A DNA stretch of 64,000 nt from ZC4RG19 sp017577565. GTDB taxonomy: Bacteria > Actinomycetota > Acidimicrobiia > Acidimicrobiales > VFJN01. Shown here in pieces: positions 51,476-60,593 of this stretch. The DNA lies in NCBI GenBank assembly GCA_047459075.1, contig VSCH01000001.1, positions 62,001 through 126,000 of the forward strand, given 5' to 3'. The notes beneath the pieces were generated by a model that was given only the letters and a program-made list of their open reading frames with translations, searched no databases and was not told where the DNA came from. The position numbers and the translations under genes were made by a program. How positions within the stretch are numbered: the stretch's first letter is position 1; every line of letters begins with the position of its first letter.

Positions 51476-52558
51476 ATGGCCGTGATCTTCGTCACCCACC
51501 CGGACTTCGCCGACCACGACACCGGCGTCGGGCACCCCGAGCGCCCGGAGCGGCTCACCGCGGTGGCCGAGGGCGTGCGCCGCTCGGGGCTGGGCAGCGA
51601 CCTGCGACCGGTGGCGCCCGAACCGGCGACGACGGCCGACCTCGAGCGGGTGCACGACCCGGGCTACGTCGGCGCCCTCGAGCGCTTCTGCCGGACGGGC
51701 GGCGGCCACCTCGACGCCGACACGCCGTGCCGGCCGCGGTCGTGGGACGCCGCGCTGCTGGCCGCGGGGGCGGGGCTCACGGCGGTGCGACGCCTCGAGG
51801 CCGGCGAGGGCGACGCGGCCTTCTGCGCCGTCCGCCCGCCGGGCCACCACGCCCGACCGGCCCAGGCGATGGGCTTCTGCCTGCTCAACAACGTGGCGAT
51901 CACGGCCGCCGCGCTGGCGGAGCGCGGCGAGCGGGTCGTCGTCGTCGACTACGACGCCCACCACGGCAACGGCACCCAGGACGCCTTCTACGACGACCCC
52001 CGGGTGACCTACGTGTCGCTGCACCAGTCGCCGCTCTACCCGGGCACGGGCGCGCTGCTCGAGACCGGGCAGGGCGCGGGTCTCGGCCACAACGTCAACG
52101 TGCCGGTGCCGCCGGGCACGACCGGCGACGTCTACCGGGCGGCCGTCGACGAGGTGGTGGCCCCGCTGGTGGCGGAGGTGGGCGCCACCTGGATGCTGGT
52201 GTCGGCCGGGTTCGACGGCCACCGCGCCGACCCGCTGACCGACCTGGGCCTGAGCGCGGGGGACTTCGCCGACCTGACGGCCGAGCTGGTGGCGCTCGTG
52301 CCGCCGGGCCGGCGGCTCGTGTTCCTCGAGGGCGGCTACGACCTCGAGGCCCTGCGGGACTCGACCGCGGCGGCGCTCGCCGCGCTCGCCGGCGAGCGGC
52401 TGCACACCGAGGCGCCGACGGGCGGCGGTCCGGGGCGCGACGTCGTCACCGCGGCGCAGATGGTCCACCGGCGGGCGGTGCAGGAGGGGGCGTCGCAGCC
52501 CGGCGGCCCGCCGACGATCGCCCCCCGGTGGGGCCTGCAGGACGGCGACCCCCTCTGA
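51476..52558 (+). CDS. Histone deacetylase family protein (acetoin utilisation/AcuC-like)
   Basis: 360 residues. Signature residues: HPERPERLTAV, RPPGHHARPAQAMGFCLLNNVAI (His-His dyad near 125), VVVDYDAHHGNGTQDAF (metal Asp and His), FEGGYDL replaced by FLEGGYDLEAL near 290. Zinc-dependent removal of acyl groups from proteins or polyamines. Followed after 100 bases by pcnA. Confidence 0.93.
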   Translation: MAVIFVTHPDFADHDTGVGHPERPERLTAVAEGVRRSGLGSDLRPVAPEPATTADLERVHDPGYVGALERFCRTGGGHLDADTPCRPRSWDAALLAAGAGLTAVRRLEAGEGDAAFCAVRPPGHHARPAQAMGFCLLNNVAITAAALAERGERVVVVDYDAHHGNGTQDAFYDDPRVTYVSLHQSPLYPGTGALLETGQGAGLGHNVNVPVPPGTTGDVYRAAVDEVVAPLVAEVGATWMLVSAGFDGHRADPLTDLGLSAGDFADLTAELVALVPPGRRLVFLEGGYDLEALRDSTAAALAALAGERLHTEAPTGGGPGRDVVTAAQMVHRRAVQEGASQPGGPPTIAPRWGLQDGDPL

Positions 52559-52644
52559 GGCCCGGTCCCGTGCCGGGCCCGCCGGCGCGGGTGGCGGGCC
52601 GGCGGGGCCGCGACCCGGACTGCTCGATCCCGGCGGTGCGTCAC

Positions 52645-52650
52645 TACGCT
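52645..52650 (+). promoter_or_regulatory. -10 hexamer TACGCT, leaderless
   Basis: 8 nt before GTG 52659; no ribosome binding site between. Confidence 0.5.
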
Positions 52651-52658
52651 GCGACCGC

Positions 52659-54182
52659 GTGATCCCCGAGCGGTTGAAGCCGATCCTGGACGACGTCCGG
52701 CCGCTCGCCGAACGGTTCGAGGCGGCGGGCCACGCCGTCTACCTGGTCGGCGGCATCGTCCGGGACCTCGTCCTGGGTCGGGCGACGCACGGGGCCGACC
52801 TCGACCTGACCACCGACGCGCGCCCCGAGGAGACCCGGGCCGTGCTCCAGGGCTGGGCCGACGCCGTCTGGGACCAGGGGGCCGCGTTCGGGACGATCGG
52901 GGCCCGCAAGGGGGGCACGGTCTTCGAGATCACGACCCACCGGGCCGAGGCCTACCGGGAGGACTCGCGCAAGCCGCACGTCGTCTACTCCGACGACGTC
53001 ACCGACGACCTGTCCCGGCGGGACTTCACGGTCAACGCCATGGCCCTGCGGGTGCCCGACCTCGAGCTCATCGACCCGTACGGCGGTGTCGACGACCTGG
53101 CGGCCGGCGTGCTGCGCACACCGCTCGCACCGGAGGTGTCGTTCTCCGACGACCCGTTGCGGATGCTCCGCGCCGCCCGCTTCATCGCCGGCTACGGGCT
53201 GCGGCCCGACCCGGCGGTGGTCGAGGCCGTGCGGGCGATGCGGGGCCGCATGGAGATCGTCTCGGCCGAGCGGATCCGCGACGAGCTGTCGAAGCTGCTC
53301 CTCGTCGAGGACCCGAGCCCGGGTCTGTGGTTCCTCGTCGACACCCGCCTGTCCGACGAGTTCCTGCCGGAGCTGCGGGCGCTGCGCCTCGAGCAGGACC
53401 CGATCCACCGCCACAAGGACGTCCTGGCGCACACGATCGCCGTCGTCGCCAAGACCTCGCCCCGCCTGAAGCTGCGGCTGGCCGCGCTGCTCCACGACAT
53501 CGGCAAGCCGAAGACCCGGTCGATCGGGCCGAAGGGCGTGACCTTCCACCACCACGAGGTGGTCGGCGCCCGCATGGCCCGGGACCGCCTGCGGGCGCTC
53601 CGCTACCCCAACGACGTCGTCGACGACGTCCAGCGGCTGGTCTTCCTGCACCTGCGCTTCCACGGCTACCGCGACGACGTGTGGACCGACTCGGCGGTCC
53701 GCCGCTACGCCCGCGACGCCGGCCACCTGCTCGACGACCTGAACGAGCTCGTCCGCTGCGACTGCACGACCCGCAACGAGCGGAAGGCCCGCATGCTGGC
53801 CAAGCGCATGGACGCGCTCGAGGCCCGCATCGCCGAGCTGCGGGAGCGCGAGGCGCTCGAGGCCATCCGCCCCGACATCGACGGCCACCGGGTGATGGAG
53901 CTGCTGGGGGTCGGGCCCGGCCCCCACGTCGGCGAGGCGCTGTCGATGCTGCTCGAGGCGCGCCTGGACGAGGGGCCGCTGGGCCGGGAGGAGGCGGAGC
54001 GCCGCGTCCTCGCCTGGTGGGCCGAGCGGAACCGGCAGCGGGACGCCGAGGAGGGCGGCGGCGCGCCCGACGGCGAGGGCGGGGAGGCCGGGCGTGCGCC
54101 CGCCGGCCGGTCGTCGGGCCGGCCCCCGGCCGACCGGGCCGCCGGCGCCAGCGACACCGCCGGCGGCGCCGGCCGGGGGTGA
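52659..54182 (+). CDS. pcnA: CCA-adding tRNA nucleotidyltransferase with HD domain
   Basis: 507 residues from GTG 52659. Polymerase-beta head: YLVGGIVRDLVLGR, GADLDLTTDARP (catalytic Asp pair), RRDFTVNAMALR, PLRMLRAARFIAGYGL. HD domain: LAALLHDIGKPKT near residue 275. The last 50 residues are Gly/Ala/Pro/Arg and disordered. Repairs or adds tRNA 3' CCA, needed because tRNA-Ile in this window lacks it. Mycobacteria also have pcnA close to the Rv3909-murJ block. Confidence 0.95.
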   Translation: MIPERLKPILDDVRPLAERFEAAGHAVYLVGGIVRDLVLGRATHGADLDLTTDARPEETRAVLQGWADAVWDQGAAFGTIGARKGGTVFEITTHRAEAYREDSRKPHVVYSDDVTDDLSRRDFTVNAMALRVPDLELIDPYGGVDDLAAGVLRTPLAPEVSFSDDPLRMLRAARFIAGYGLRPDPAVVEAVRAMRGRMEIVSAERIRDELSKLLLVEDPSPGLWFLVDTRLSDEFLPELRALRLEQDPIHRHKDVLAHTIAVVAKTSPRLKLRLAALLHDIGKPKTRSIGPKGVTFHHHEVVGARMARDRLRALRYPNDVVDDVQRLVFLHLRFHGYRDDVWTDSAVRRYARDAGHLLDDLNELVRCDCTTRNERKARMLAKRMDALEARIAELREREALEAIRPDIDGHRVMELLGVGPGPHVGEALSMLLEARLDEGPLGREEAERRVLAWWAERNRQRDAEEGGGAPDGEGGEAGRAPAGRSSGRPPADRAAGASDTAGGAGRG

Positions 54183-54186
54183 GCGC

Positions 54187-54226
54187 GCCGGCCGCCCTCC
54201 CCTCGCACCGGGGGAGGGCAGCCGGC
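54187..54226 (+). terminator. Strong hairpin after pcnA
   Basis: Arms at 54187-54202 and 54211-54226 pair over 16 bases with one mismatch (GCCGGCCGCCCTCCCC / GGGGAGGGCAGCCGGC), 8-base loop, starting 5 bases after the stop. The best terminator-like stem in the window, without a T-run. Confidence 0.6.
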
Positions 54227-54402
54227 CGGTCCGCACCCGGGCGTGCTGGGGATGCCACCCGGGGGACCACCCCGGTCACCGGGAGGATTGGTGCCGGGGC
54301 ACGAGCCGCTGCCTCATCGGACGTGTGGTGAGTGGCGTCCGAGGCCGTGTGGCAGCGCTGCTCACGGCTGGGAGGACGGCGCAGCGGCCGGAACGTGACG
54401 CG

Positions 54403-54418
54403 ATCCCGCGGGATTTTT
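54403..54418 (+). terminator. Palindrome followed by T-run
   Basis: ATCCCGCGGGAT followed by TTTT, 44 bases before the 3' end of the convergent methyltransferase gene. The T-run is on the plus strand. The 279-base gap holds no gene. Confidence 0.4.
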
Positions 54419-54461
54419 CGTGCGGGACCTCCGATGCCCGCCCCCGGCGGCCGGTCGGCGG

Positions 54462-55178
54462 TCAGACGCCCAGCTTGCGGGCCCGGACGATCAGCGTCGG
54501 CGGCAGCCAGCGCATCGCCTCCGACCAGGCGTCGCCGGCCGCGCTCCGCTCGGCCTGGGGCTCGAGCAGCGCGTCGACGCCGAACCCGGCCCGCCCGAGG
54601 CTGGCGAACAGCGACGAGAGGGTGATCACCCGGTCGGGCCGGTCGCGGACCGGGTCGTGCGACCAGGGCACGGGCTCGGGATCCCACCACGGGCGGCGGA
54701 CCACGGGCTCGGGGTCGGTCGGGTCGACGAGGAGGAAGGCCGGGTGGGGGAGCGAGAACACGAACGGCCGCTCGCTGCGCAGCACCCGGTGCACCTGCCG
54801 GAAGACGCGGTCGAGGTCGTCGACCGTGGCCAGCGCGTAGGTGCTCAGCGCGGCGTCGATGGTGTCGGCCCGGACGAAGGCGAGGTCCGCGAGCGACCCG
54901 TGGTGGGTCTCGACCTTGACCCCCGCCTTGGCGGCGCGCTCCCGGGCGTCGTCGAGGTTGGCCTCGACGTCGTCGACGGCGATCACCCGGGCCCCCGCCG
55001 TCGCCATGGCCACCGTGTTGACGCCGGCGCCGCAGCCCAGCTCGAGCACCCGCCGCCCGGCGACGTGCCCCAGCAGCCGGAGCTCGTCCTCGGTGGGGAT
55101 GCCGGGGCCGTAGTGCACGGCCGGGGGCTGCAGCTGGGCGCCCGCGGGGCCGCCGAGGGAGAACCGCGTCCAAGCCAT
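54462..55178 (-). CDS. SAM-dependent class I methyltransferase
   Basis: 238 residues from ATG 55178. Motif I RVLELGCGAGVNTVAMA, motif II acidic in VIAVDDVEANLDDA, DTIDAALSTYALATVDDLDRVFRQVHRVL as motif IV/V. Phe/Pro-rich later half (FVFSLPHPAFLLVDP). The N-terminus (TRFSLGG..LQPPAVHYGPGIPTEDELRLLG) suggests ubiE-like or small-molecule type. Substrate unknown; faces pcnA. Confidence 0.87.
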   Translation of the reverse strand: MAWTRFSLGGPAGAQLQPPAVHYGPGIPTEDELRLLGHVAGRRVLELGCGAGVNTVAMATAGARVIAVDDVEANLDDARERAAKAGVKVETHHGSLADLAFVRADTIDAALSTYALATVDDLDRVFRQVHRVLRSERPFVFSLPHPAFLLVDPTDPEPVVRRPWWDPEPVPWSHDPVRDRPDRVITLSSLFASLGRAGFGVDALLEPQAERSAAGDAWSEAMRWLPPTLIVRARKLGV

Positions 55179-55273
55179 GCGCCCAGTCTGACGCGTCACG
55201 GCGGCCGCTGCGTCGCACGAGGTGGTCTCGCTCGCGCGCTGAGCGCTTCCGCGGTCGGCCTGGTGTCCGGACG

Positions 55274-55320
55274 CGCCGCGACCCCGCGGCCGGCGGGGCC
55301 GGCGCCACGGGGTCGCGGCG
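55274..55320 (-). terminator. 13-bp stem after the ino1 gene
   Basis: CGCCGCGACCCCG (55274-55286) and CGGGGTCGCGGCG (55308-55320), perfect, 21-base GC-rich loop, 33 bases beyond the ino1 stop. No T-run. The rest of the 174-base gap is empty. Confidence 0.5.
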
Positions 55321-55352
55321 GTCGCGGCGTCAGCGAGCGGTGACCGGCGGCG

Positions 55353-56423
55353 TCACTCGCCGGCGATGAACCGCTCGAGCGCGTCCCGGGCCACGTCGTC
55401 GTGGACCTGGGTGGGCGGCGACTTCATGAAGTACTGGCAGGCCGGCATGACGGGCCCGCCGAGGCCGCGGTCCTGCGCCAGCTTGGCGCAGCGGACGGCG
55501 TCGATGATGACGCCGGCCGAGTTCGGCGAGTCGTGGACCTCGAGCTTCAGCTCGACCGTCAGCGGCACGTCGCCGAAGTTGCGGCCCTCGAGCCGGATGA
55601 ACGCCCACTTCCGGTCCTCGAGCCACGGCACGTGGTCCGAGGGGCCGATGTGGACGGCGTGGTCGCTGATCCCGGCCTCGATCTGGCTGGTGACCGACTG
55701 GGTCTTCGAGATCTTCTTGGACTTCAGCCGGGACCGCTCCAGCATGTTCATGAAGTCCATGTTCCCGCCGAAGTTCAGCTGGTAGGTGCGGTCGATCGTC
55801 GTGCCGCGGTCCTCGAACAGGCGGGCCAGCGTGCGGTGCACGATGGTGGCGCCGACCTGCGACTTGATGTCGTCGCCGATGATCGGCACGCCCGCCTCGG
55901 TGAACTTGGCGGCCCACTCGGGGTCGGAGGCGATGAACACGGGGATGGCGTTGACGAAGGCCACGCCCGCGTCGAGGCAGGCCTGGGCGTAGTACCGCTG
56001 CGCCTCCTCCGAGCCGACCGGGAGGTACGAGACGAGCACGTCGGCCTCCGTCTCACGCAGCACGGCGGCGACGTCGACCGGCTCGGCCGGGGACTCGTCG
56101 CGCTCGCGGCGGTAGTACTCGCCGAAGCCGTCGAACGTCGGGCCCCGGAGCACGGTCACGCCGAGGTCGGGCACGTCCGAGAAGCGGATGGTGTTGTTGG
56201 GCGCGGCGAAGATCGCCTTGGCCACGTCGACGCCCACCTTGTCGGCGTCGACGTCGAAGGCGGCCACGACCTCGATGTCGCGGATGTGGTAGCCGCCGAG
56301 GTCGACGTGCATGAGGCCGGGCACCGAATCGGCGGGATCGGCGTCCCGGTAGTAGTGGATGCCCTGGACGAGTGAGCTGGCGCAGTTGCCCACGCCGGCG
56401 ATGGCGAGTCGGATCTTGCTCAT
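55353..56423 (-). CDS. ino1: Inositol-3-phosphate synthase
   Basis: 356 residues. NAD site RLAIAGVGNCASSLVQGIHYY, then AFDVDADKVG, YLPVGSEEAQRYYAQACLDAG, IPVFIASDPEWAAKF, GDDIKSQVGATIVHRTLA, LNFGGNMDFMN, VTSQIE and the C-terminal SAGVIIDAVRCAKLA. Makes inositol phosphate for mycothiol and phosphatidylinositol in actinobacteria. Overlaps the padR stop (ATGA), as in the Rv0046c-Rv0047c pair. Confidence 0.97.
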   Translation of the reverse strand: MSKIRLAIAGVGNCASSLVQGIHYYRDADPADSVPGLMHVDLGGYHIRDIEVVAAFDVDADKVGVDVAKAIFAAPNNTIRFSDVPDLGVTVLRGPTFDGFGEYYRRERDESPAEPVDVAAVLRETEADVLVSYLPVGSEEAQRYYAQACLDAGVAFVNAIPVFIASDPEWAAKFTEAGVPIIGDDIKSQVGATIVHRTLARLFEDRGTTIDRTYQLNFGGNMDFMNMLERSRLKSKKISKTQSVTSQIEAGISDHAVHIGPSDHVPWLEDRKWAFIRLEGRNFGDVPLTVELKLEVHDSPNSAGVIIDAVRCAKLAQDRGLGGPVMPACQYFMKSPPTQVHDDVARDALERFIAGE

Positions 56424-57106
56424 GTCACCTCCGGTTCGTGTCGACCGTTCGGGTCGGCGGATCGGTGTCGATGGGTGGTGGAGGACCGGGCGGACGGCTC
56501 GTCGTCCTCACGCCGTGAGGCGGCCGCCCGCTCGTTCTCGATGAGGCGGTCGAGCCAGGCGATGTCGGCCTCGAGGGCTGCGGTGTCGCGCTCCAGCAGC
56601 CACCGCAGGTAGGTGTTGACGCCCCGGTCGCCCGGGGTGCGCTGGCGCTCCTCGATGCGGCGGACGAGCTCGGCGCGGCGGCGTCGGAACAGCGCCAGGC
56701 GCTCCTCGGGCGGCAGGAGGTGGCAGAACGCGACCCGCACCGGGAACTCGCGGTCGTCGGAGACGTCGGGGTCGGTGAGCAGCTCGATCAGCCGCTGTCG
56801 CCCCGCGTCGGTGATGCCGTAGACCTTCTTGCCCCGGGCGCCCCGCCCGCCCGCAGCGGCACGCCGCTGGGCCCGGAAGGCGGCCAGCTCGCCCACGAGC
56901 GAGCCGCTCATCGGTGCGGTGGGCGTGCGGGCCTCGCTGGTGACGGCCTTGACGAAGCCCGCCCGCTCCAGCCGCCCGAGGGCGGGGTAGAGCGAGCCGA
57001 ACGAGATGGCGAGGCGCAGGCCGCGCAGGTCGCCGAGGCGCTTGCGCAGCTCGTAGCCGTGGAGGTCGTTCTCCGCGAGGAGACCGAGGACGGCGAGGTC
57101 GATCAT
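56420..57106 (-). CDS. PadR-family transcriptional regulator
   Basis: 228 residues from ATG 57106. Winged-helix N-terminus LAVLGLLAENDLHGYELRKRLGDLRGLRLAISFGSLYPALGRLERAGFVKAV, wing with YGITDAGRQRLIELLTDP, and a charged C-terminal coiled region (LFRRRRAELVRRIEERQRTP). It is co-transcribed with ino1 and probably represses its own operon through the AT-rich palindromes at 57171-57204. Confidence 0.92.
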   Translation of the reverse strand: MIDLAVLGLLAENDLHGYELRKRLGDLRGLRLAISFGSLYPALGRLERAGFVKAVTSEARTPTAPMSGSLVGELAAFRAQRRAAAGGRGARGKKVYGITDAGRQRLIELLTDPDVSDDREFPVRVAFCHLLPPEERLALFRRRRAELVRRIEERQRTPGDRGVNTYLRWLLERDTAALEADIAWLDRLIENERAAASRREDDEPSARSSTTHRHRSADPNGRHEPEVT

Positions 57107-57170
57107 CGCTGGCCGATCGCTGGGGGGAGCGGTGGTGCTCGGGTGTGTTCACACCGAGGATAGCGACCGA

Positions 57171-57204
57171 TCATATCGACACCTCATATCGAATCGATAT
57201 ATCG
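57171..57204. promoter_or_regulatory. AT-rich palindromic operator, padR-ino1 control
   Basis: ATATCGA at 57173-57179, then ATATCGA-A-TCGATAT, a perfect 15-bp palindrome at 57186-57200, overlapping CGATATATCG, a perfect 10-bp palindrome at 57195-57204. Very AT-rich in a GC-rich region, 65-98 bases before the padR ATG and upstream of the divergent DUF5318 gene. Candidate PadR binding site. Confidence 0.7.
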
Positions 57205-57337
57205 CCCAGCCGTGAGAGCGAGTGTGCCGCCGGGTCGGTGACCGGTCAAGCGGTCGGTGGTCACCGGCCCTCGACGGGCCCGCGGACCGTGGCGGGGGCA
57301 CGGCGCGGGCAGGGCGGCACCCGGCCGGGCGCGCCGC

Positions 57338-57343
57338 TACCCT
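57338..57343 (+). promoter_or_regulatory. -10 hexamer TACCCT, leaderless
   Basis: 8 nt before ATG 57352; no ribosome site between. Confidence 0.5.
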
Positions 57344-57351
57344 CGCTCCCC

Positions 57352-57744
57352 ATGAGCTTCCGCCCGGAGGCGCTCGGTGCCGTGAACGGCAACGGCGGCG
57401 TCGTCGACTACCGGCTGACGCGCCAGGCGGTCGTGCGCGAGTACCGCAAGGGCCGCCTGTCGCGGGTCGACGTCTGCGACGCCCACCCCGAGCTGCGCCG
57501 GGCGGCCGAGGGGGTCGGCCGGGTCATCGACGAGACGTGCCCGATCTGCGAGGAGCAGCCGCTCGCCCTCGTCACCTACGCGTTCGGGCCCCGGCTCCCG
57601 GCCGGCGGGCGGTGCATCAGCTCGGCCCGGGAGATGGCCAAGCTCGCCCGCGGCCGCACGCAGGTGGCGTGCTACGTCGTCGAGGTGTGCACGGCCTGCT
57701 CGTGGAACCACCTGAACCGGGTGTTCCACGTCGGCGGCCGCTGA
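57352..57744 (+). CDS. DUF5318 family protein
   Basis: 130 residues from ATG 57352. Recognised by VDYRLTRQAVVREYRKGRLSRVDVCDAHPELRRAA and the zinc-ribbon-like CPICEEQ..and CTACSWNHLNRVFHVG (two CxxC pairs). Related to mycobacterial Rv0049, which lies two genes from Rv0046c-Rv0047c, the same arrangement as here. Function unknown; likely small zinc-binding cytoplasmic protein. Precedes a penicillin-binding protein as in mycobacteria. Confidence 0.88.
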   Translation: MSFRPEALGAVNGNGGVVDYRLTRQAVVREYRKGRLSRVDVCDAHPELRRAAEGVGRVIDETCPICEEQPLALVTYAFGPRLPAGGRCISSAREMAKLARGRTQVACYVVEVCTACSWNHLNRVFHVGGR

Positions 57745-57806
57745 TCGCCGCGGCGTGCCACCGCACCCCGGTGGGCAGGCCGCGCGCGGCGCCCGGGGCG
57801 CGGGGG

Positions 57807-57812
57807 TAACCT
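57807..57812 (+). promoter_or_regulatory. -10 hexamer TAACCT
   Basis: 11 nt before ATG 57824; no ribosome binding site. Leader of about 4 nt at most. Confidence 0.4.
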
Positions 57813-57823
57813 TCCCGCTTCGA

Positions 57824-60517
57824 ATGGCTGGAGCGACACACCTTCGTGCCGACGGCGCGCGCCCGCGCGCCCGCCGCACCCCGCTCGACGAGCTCCTGGA
57901 CGACGGCGCACCCCCGACGGCCGGGCGTCGTCCCGCCGGGCGGCGCGCCCGCGCCCAGGCCGCGACCCCGGGTCGCCGGTCGGCCGGTGCCACCCGTCCC
58001 GGCCGGGCCGGCAGCCGCGCCCGTGGCGGCCCCGCCGACGCGCCGGGCGGCCGGTCGCCGGGCCGCGGCCGGGGCGGGGGTGGCGGTCGCGGGTCGGGTG
58101 GCCGCGGCCCCGGTGGTCGCGGCCCGGGCCGGGGCGACGGCGACGGGGATCGCCGCTCCCGCGACGGGGGTCGCAAGCGCAGCATCCTCTGGCGCTGGCG
58201 CCGCCCGCTGTTCCTGATCGGCCTGGCCATGCTGGCCGCCGTGGCCGGCGTCGGGGTCGTCCTCGCCCAGACCGAGCTGCCCGAGCTCGACGACCTCCAG
58301 CAGTCGTCCTACATCTGCGCGGCCGACGTGGCGCCCGGCGAGTGCGACGCCGGCAACGCCATGGCCCGGATGCAGTCCGACGAGAACCGCACCAACGTGC
58401 CGCTCGACGAGGTGCCCGACATCGTCGTCCAGGCGGTCATCGCCATGGAGGACCGGGACTTCTTCGAGCACGACGGCGTCAACCCCATGGGCATCGCCCG
58501 CGCCCTCTACCAGAACATCAAGGGCGGCGGGATCTCGCAGGGCGGCTCGACCATCACCCAGCAGTACGTGAAGATCGCCTTCGACCTGACGACCGAGCGC
58601 TCGATCAGCCGGAAGATCAAGGAGGCGATCCTCAGCATCAAGCTCGAGCAGCAGATGTCGAAGGAGGAGATCCTCGAGGGCTACCTCAACACGATCTTCT
58701 TCGGCCGGGGCGCCTACGGCATCGCCGCCGCCAGCCAGGCCTACTTCGGCATCGACGTGCGGGAGATCACCGACCCCGGCCAGGCGGCCTTCCTGGCCGG
58801 CGTCATCCGGGCCCCGGCGCTGGCCGAGCCGACCAAGTACCCCGAGGAGGCCGACCGGCGGCGCCACACCGGCCTCGTCGCCATGCAGGAGGAGGGGTAC
58901 ATCACCGCCGAGCAGGTGGCGCAGGCCGAGGCCGTGCCGGTCGCCCAGCAGGTCCGCCCCTACTCGCCGGTGCGGCTGGTCGAGACGCTGCGGGGCGCCG
59001 CGCCCGAGGACTACATGGGCACCGACTACCTGCCGGCGTTCATCCGGGAGGAGCTGCGGCGCATCGACCCCGAGCGGTTCACCGACGAGATGATCGACCT
59101 CGGCGGCCTGCGCATCTACACGTCGATCGACTACGAGATGCAGCGGGCGGCCTGGCAGGCGGTCACCTCGACGCTGAACCTCGAGGAGGACCCGGAGGCG
59201 GCGCTCGTCGCCGTGGACGACCAGGGGCTCATCCGCGCCATGGTCGGGAGCCGGCACCCGTACCAGGCGGGTCAGTACGAGGCGAACTACGCCGTGCGGG
59301 GCAACGGCTCCAACGGCCGTGAGCCCGGCTCGACCTTCAAGCCGCTCGTCCTCGCCGAGGCGCTGCGGGAGGGCTACTCGCTGAAGTCGCGCTACAACGC
59401 CCAGGGCACCATGGAGTTCGACGACCCGGCGGTGCTGTCGGTCGAGGGCGAGCCCTGGAGGGTGAGCAACTACTCCGAGAGCGACGCCGGCGTCATGGAC
59501 CTGGTCGAGGCGACGGCGCAGTCCTCCAACACGGCCTACGCCCAGCTGATGATCGACCTCGGCCTGGACATGGTCGACCCCGACGGCGACGGCACCTACC
59601 TGCCCTCCGGGCCACAGAAGGTCGCCGAGCTCGCCGCCCAGATGGGGCTGCACATCGACTCGGCGCAGATCACGCCGGCCATGGTGCTCGGCACCGTCAA
59701 CGCCACCCCGCTGGAGATGGCCGGCATCTACTCGACCTTCGCCAACCGCGGGGTGTACCGGCAGCCGCAGATCATCACCCGGGTGGAGCGGGTCGACCAG
59801 GAGGGCCGGCGCACGGTGCTCTACGAGCGGCAGGTCACCGAGCGCCGGGTGCTGAGCGAGACCCAGGCCGACCTCCTCAACTACGCGCTGCAGGCGCCGC
59901 TCCAGGAGGGCGGCACGGGCCGGGCCGCCTGGTTCGGCAAGCCGGCGGCCGGCAAGACCGGCACCTCGCAGCGCAACCGGAACGCCTGGTTCGCCGGCTA
60001 CGTGCCCCGGCTCACCGCGGTCGTGTGGATGGGCTACCCCAACGCCGACTACGACGACCCGGAGACGCCGGAGCAGGACAACGAGCTGTGGCCGATGAAC
60101 GAGGACGGCCGCCTCGTCCACGGCCGGGTGGCGACCGGCGGGTCGTTCCCGGCGGAGATCTGGCGGAAGTTCATGGAGCAGGCCACCGCCGGGATGGACG
60201 ACGAGTTCGTCGAGGTGACGCCCGAGCAGATCGCGGCCGGCGAGGTGATCAACGAGGGCGAGCTGCTCACCGACGAGGAGGCGGCCACCACGACGACGAC
60301 CACGGTCGAGGAGGACCGCCGGGGCCCCGACTGGAGCCTGCCCGACATGACGGTGCCCACGGTCCCGCGGCCGCGGGGGCCGCGGCCCGGTCCGACGACG
60401 CCGCCGTCCACCAGCGAGCCGCCGGACGAGTCCACGACCACCTCGACGGTCGACGACGGGCCGCCGGGGCCGGGGCCCGAGCCGACGATCCCCCTCCCCA
60501 CGGGCGGGGGCGGTTGA
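57824..60517 (+). CDS. Class A penicillin-binding protein (transglycosylase/transpeptidase, PonA type)
   Basis: 897 residues from ATG 57824. Cytoplasmic residues 1-120 are Arg/Gly/Pro low complexity with RGG-like repeats, then membrane helix about 128-148. Glycosyltransferase: VVQAVIAMEDRDFFEHDGVN (catalytic Glu), GGSTITQQYVK, EILEGYLNTIFFGRGAYGI. Transpeptidase: GSTFKPL (active Ser), SSNTAY, KTGTSQRN. A Thr/Pro-rich tail of about 100 residues faces outside. Builds peptidoglycan. Follows DUF5318 by 80 bases, like mycobacterial Rv0049-ponA1. Confidence 0.96.
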   Translation: MAGATHLRADGARPRARRTPLDELLDDGAPPTAGRRPAGRRARAQAATPGRRSAGATRPGRAGSRARGGPADAPGGRSPGRGRGGGGGRGSGGRGPGGRGPGRGDGDGDRRSRDGGRKRSILWRWRRPLFLIGLAMLAAVAGVGVVLAQTELPELDDLQQSSYICAADVAPGECDAGNAMARMQSDENRTNVPLDEVPDIVVQAVIAMEDRDFFEHDGVNPMGIARALYQNIKGGGISQGGSTITQQYVKIAFDLTTERSISRKIKEAILSIKLEQQMSKEEILEGYLNTIFFGRGAYGIAAASQAYFGIDVREITDPGQAAFLAGVIRAPALAEPTKYPEEADRRRHTGLVAMQEEGYITAEQVAQAEAVPVAQQVRPYSPVRLVETLRGAAPEDYMGTDYLPAFIREELRRIDPERFTDEMIDLGGLRIYTSIDYEMQRAAWQAVTSTLNLEEDPEAALVAVDDQGLIRAMVGSRHPYQAGQYEANYAVRGNGSNGREPGSTFKPLVLAEALREGYSLKSRYNAQGTMEFDDPAVLSVEGEPWRVSNYSESDAGVMDLVEATAQSSNTAYAQLMIDLGLDMVDPDGDGTYLPSGPQKVAELAAQMGLHIDSAQITPAMVLGTVNATPLEMAGIYSTFANRGVYRQPQIITRVERVDQEGRRTVLYERQVTERRVLSETQADLLNYALQAPLQEGGTGRAAWFGKPAAGKTGTSQRNRNAWFAGYVPRLTAVVWMGYPNADYDDPETPEQDNELWPMNEDGRLVHGRVATGGSFPAEIWRKFMEQATAGMDDEFVEVTPEQIAAGEVINEGELLTDEEAATTTTTTVEEDRRGPDWSLPDMTVPTVPRPRGPRPGPTTPPSTSEPPDESTTTSTVDDGPPGPGPEPTIPLPTGGGG

Positions 60518-60593
60518 CGCCGGCGCCGGCCCGACGCGCCCCCGGGCGCGGCGGTCGGCGCGCCGGCTCGGCCCGCGCCGTCGCGCCCGGGGA

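Noticed and set aside
57720..57734. A sixth parS-like site, GTTCCACGTCGGCGG
   Set aside because: Only the left half matches; it lies within the coding end of the DUF5318 gene.
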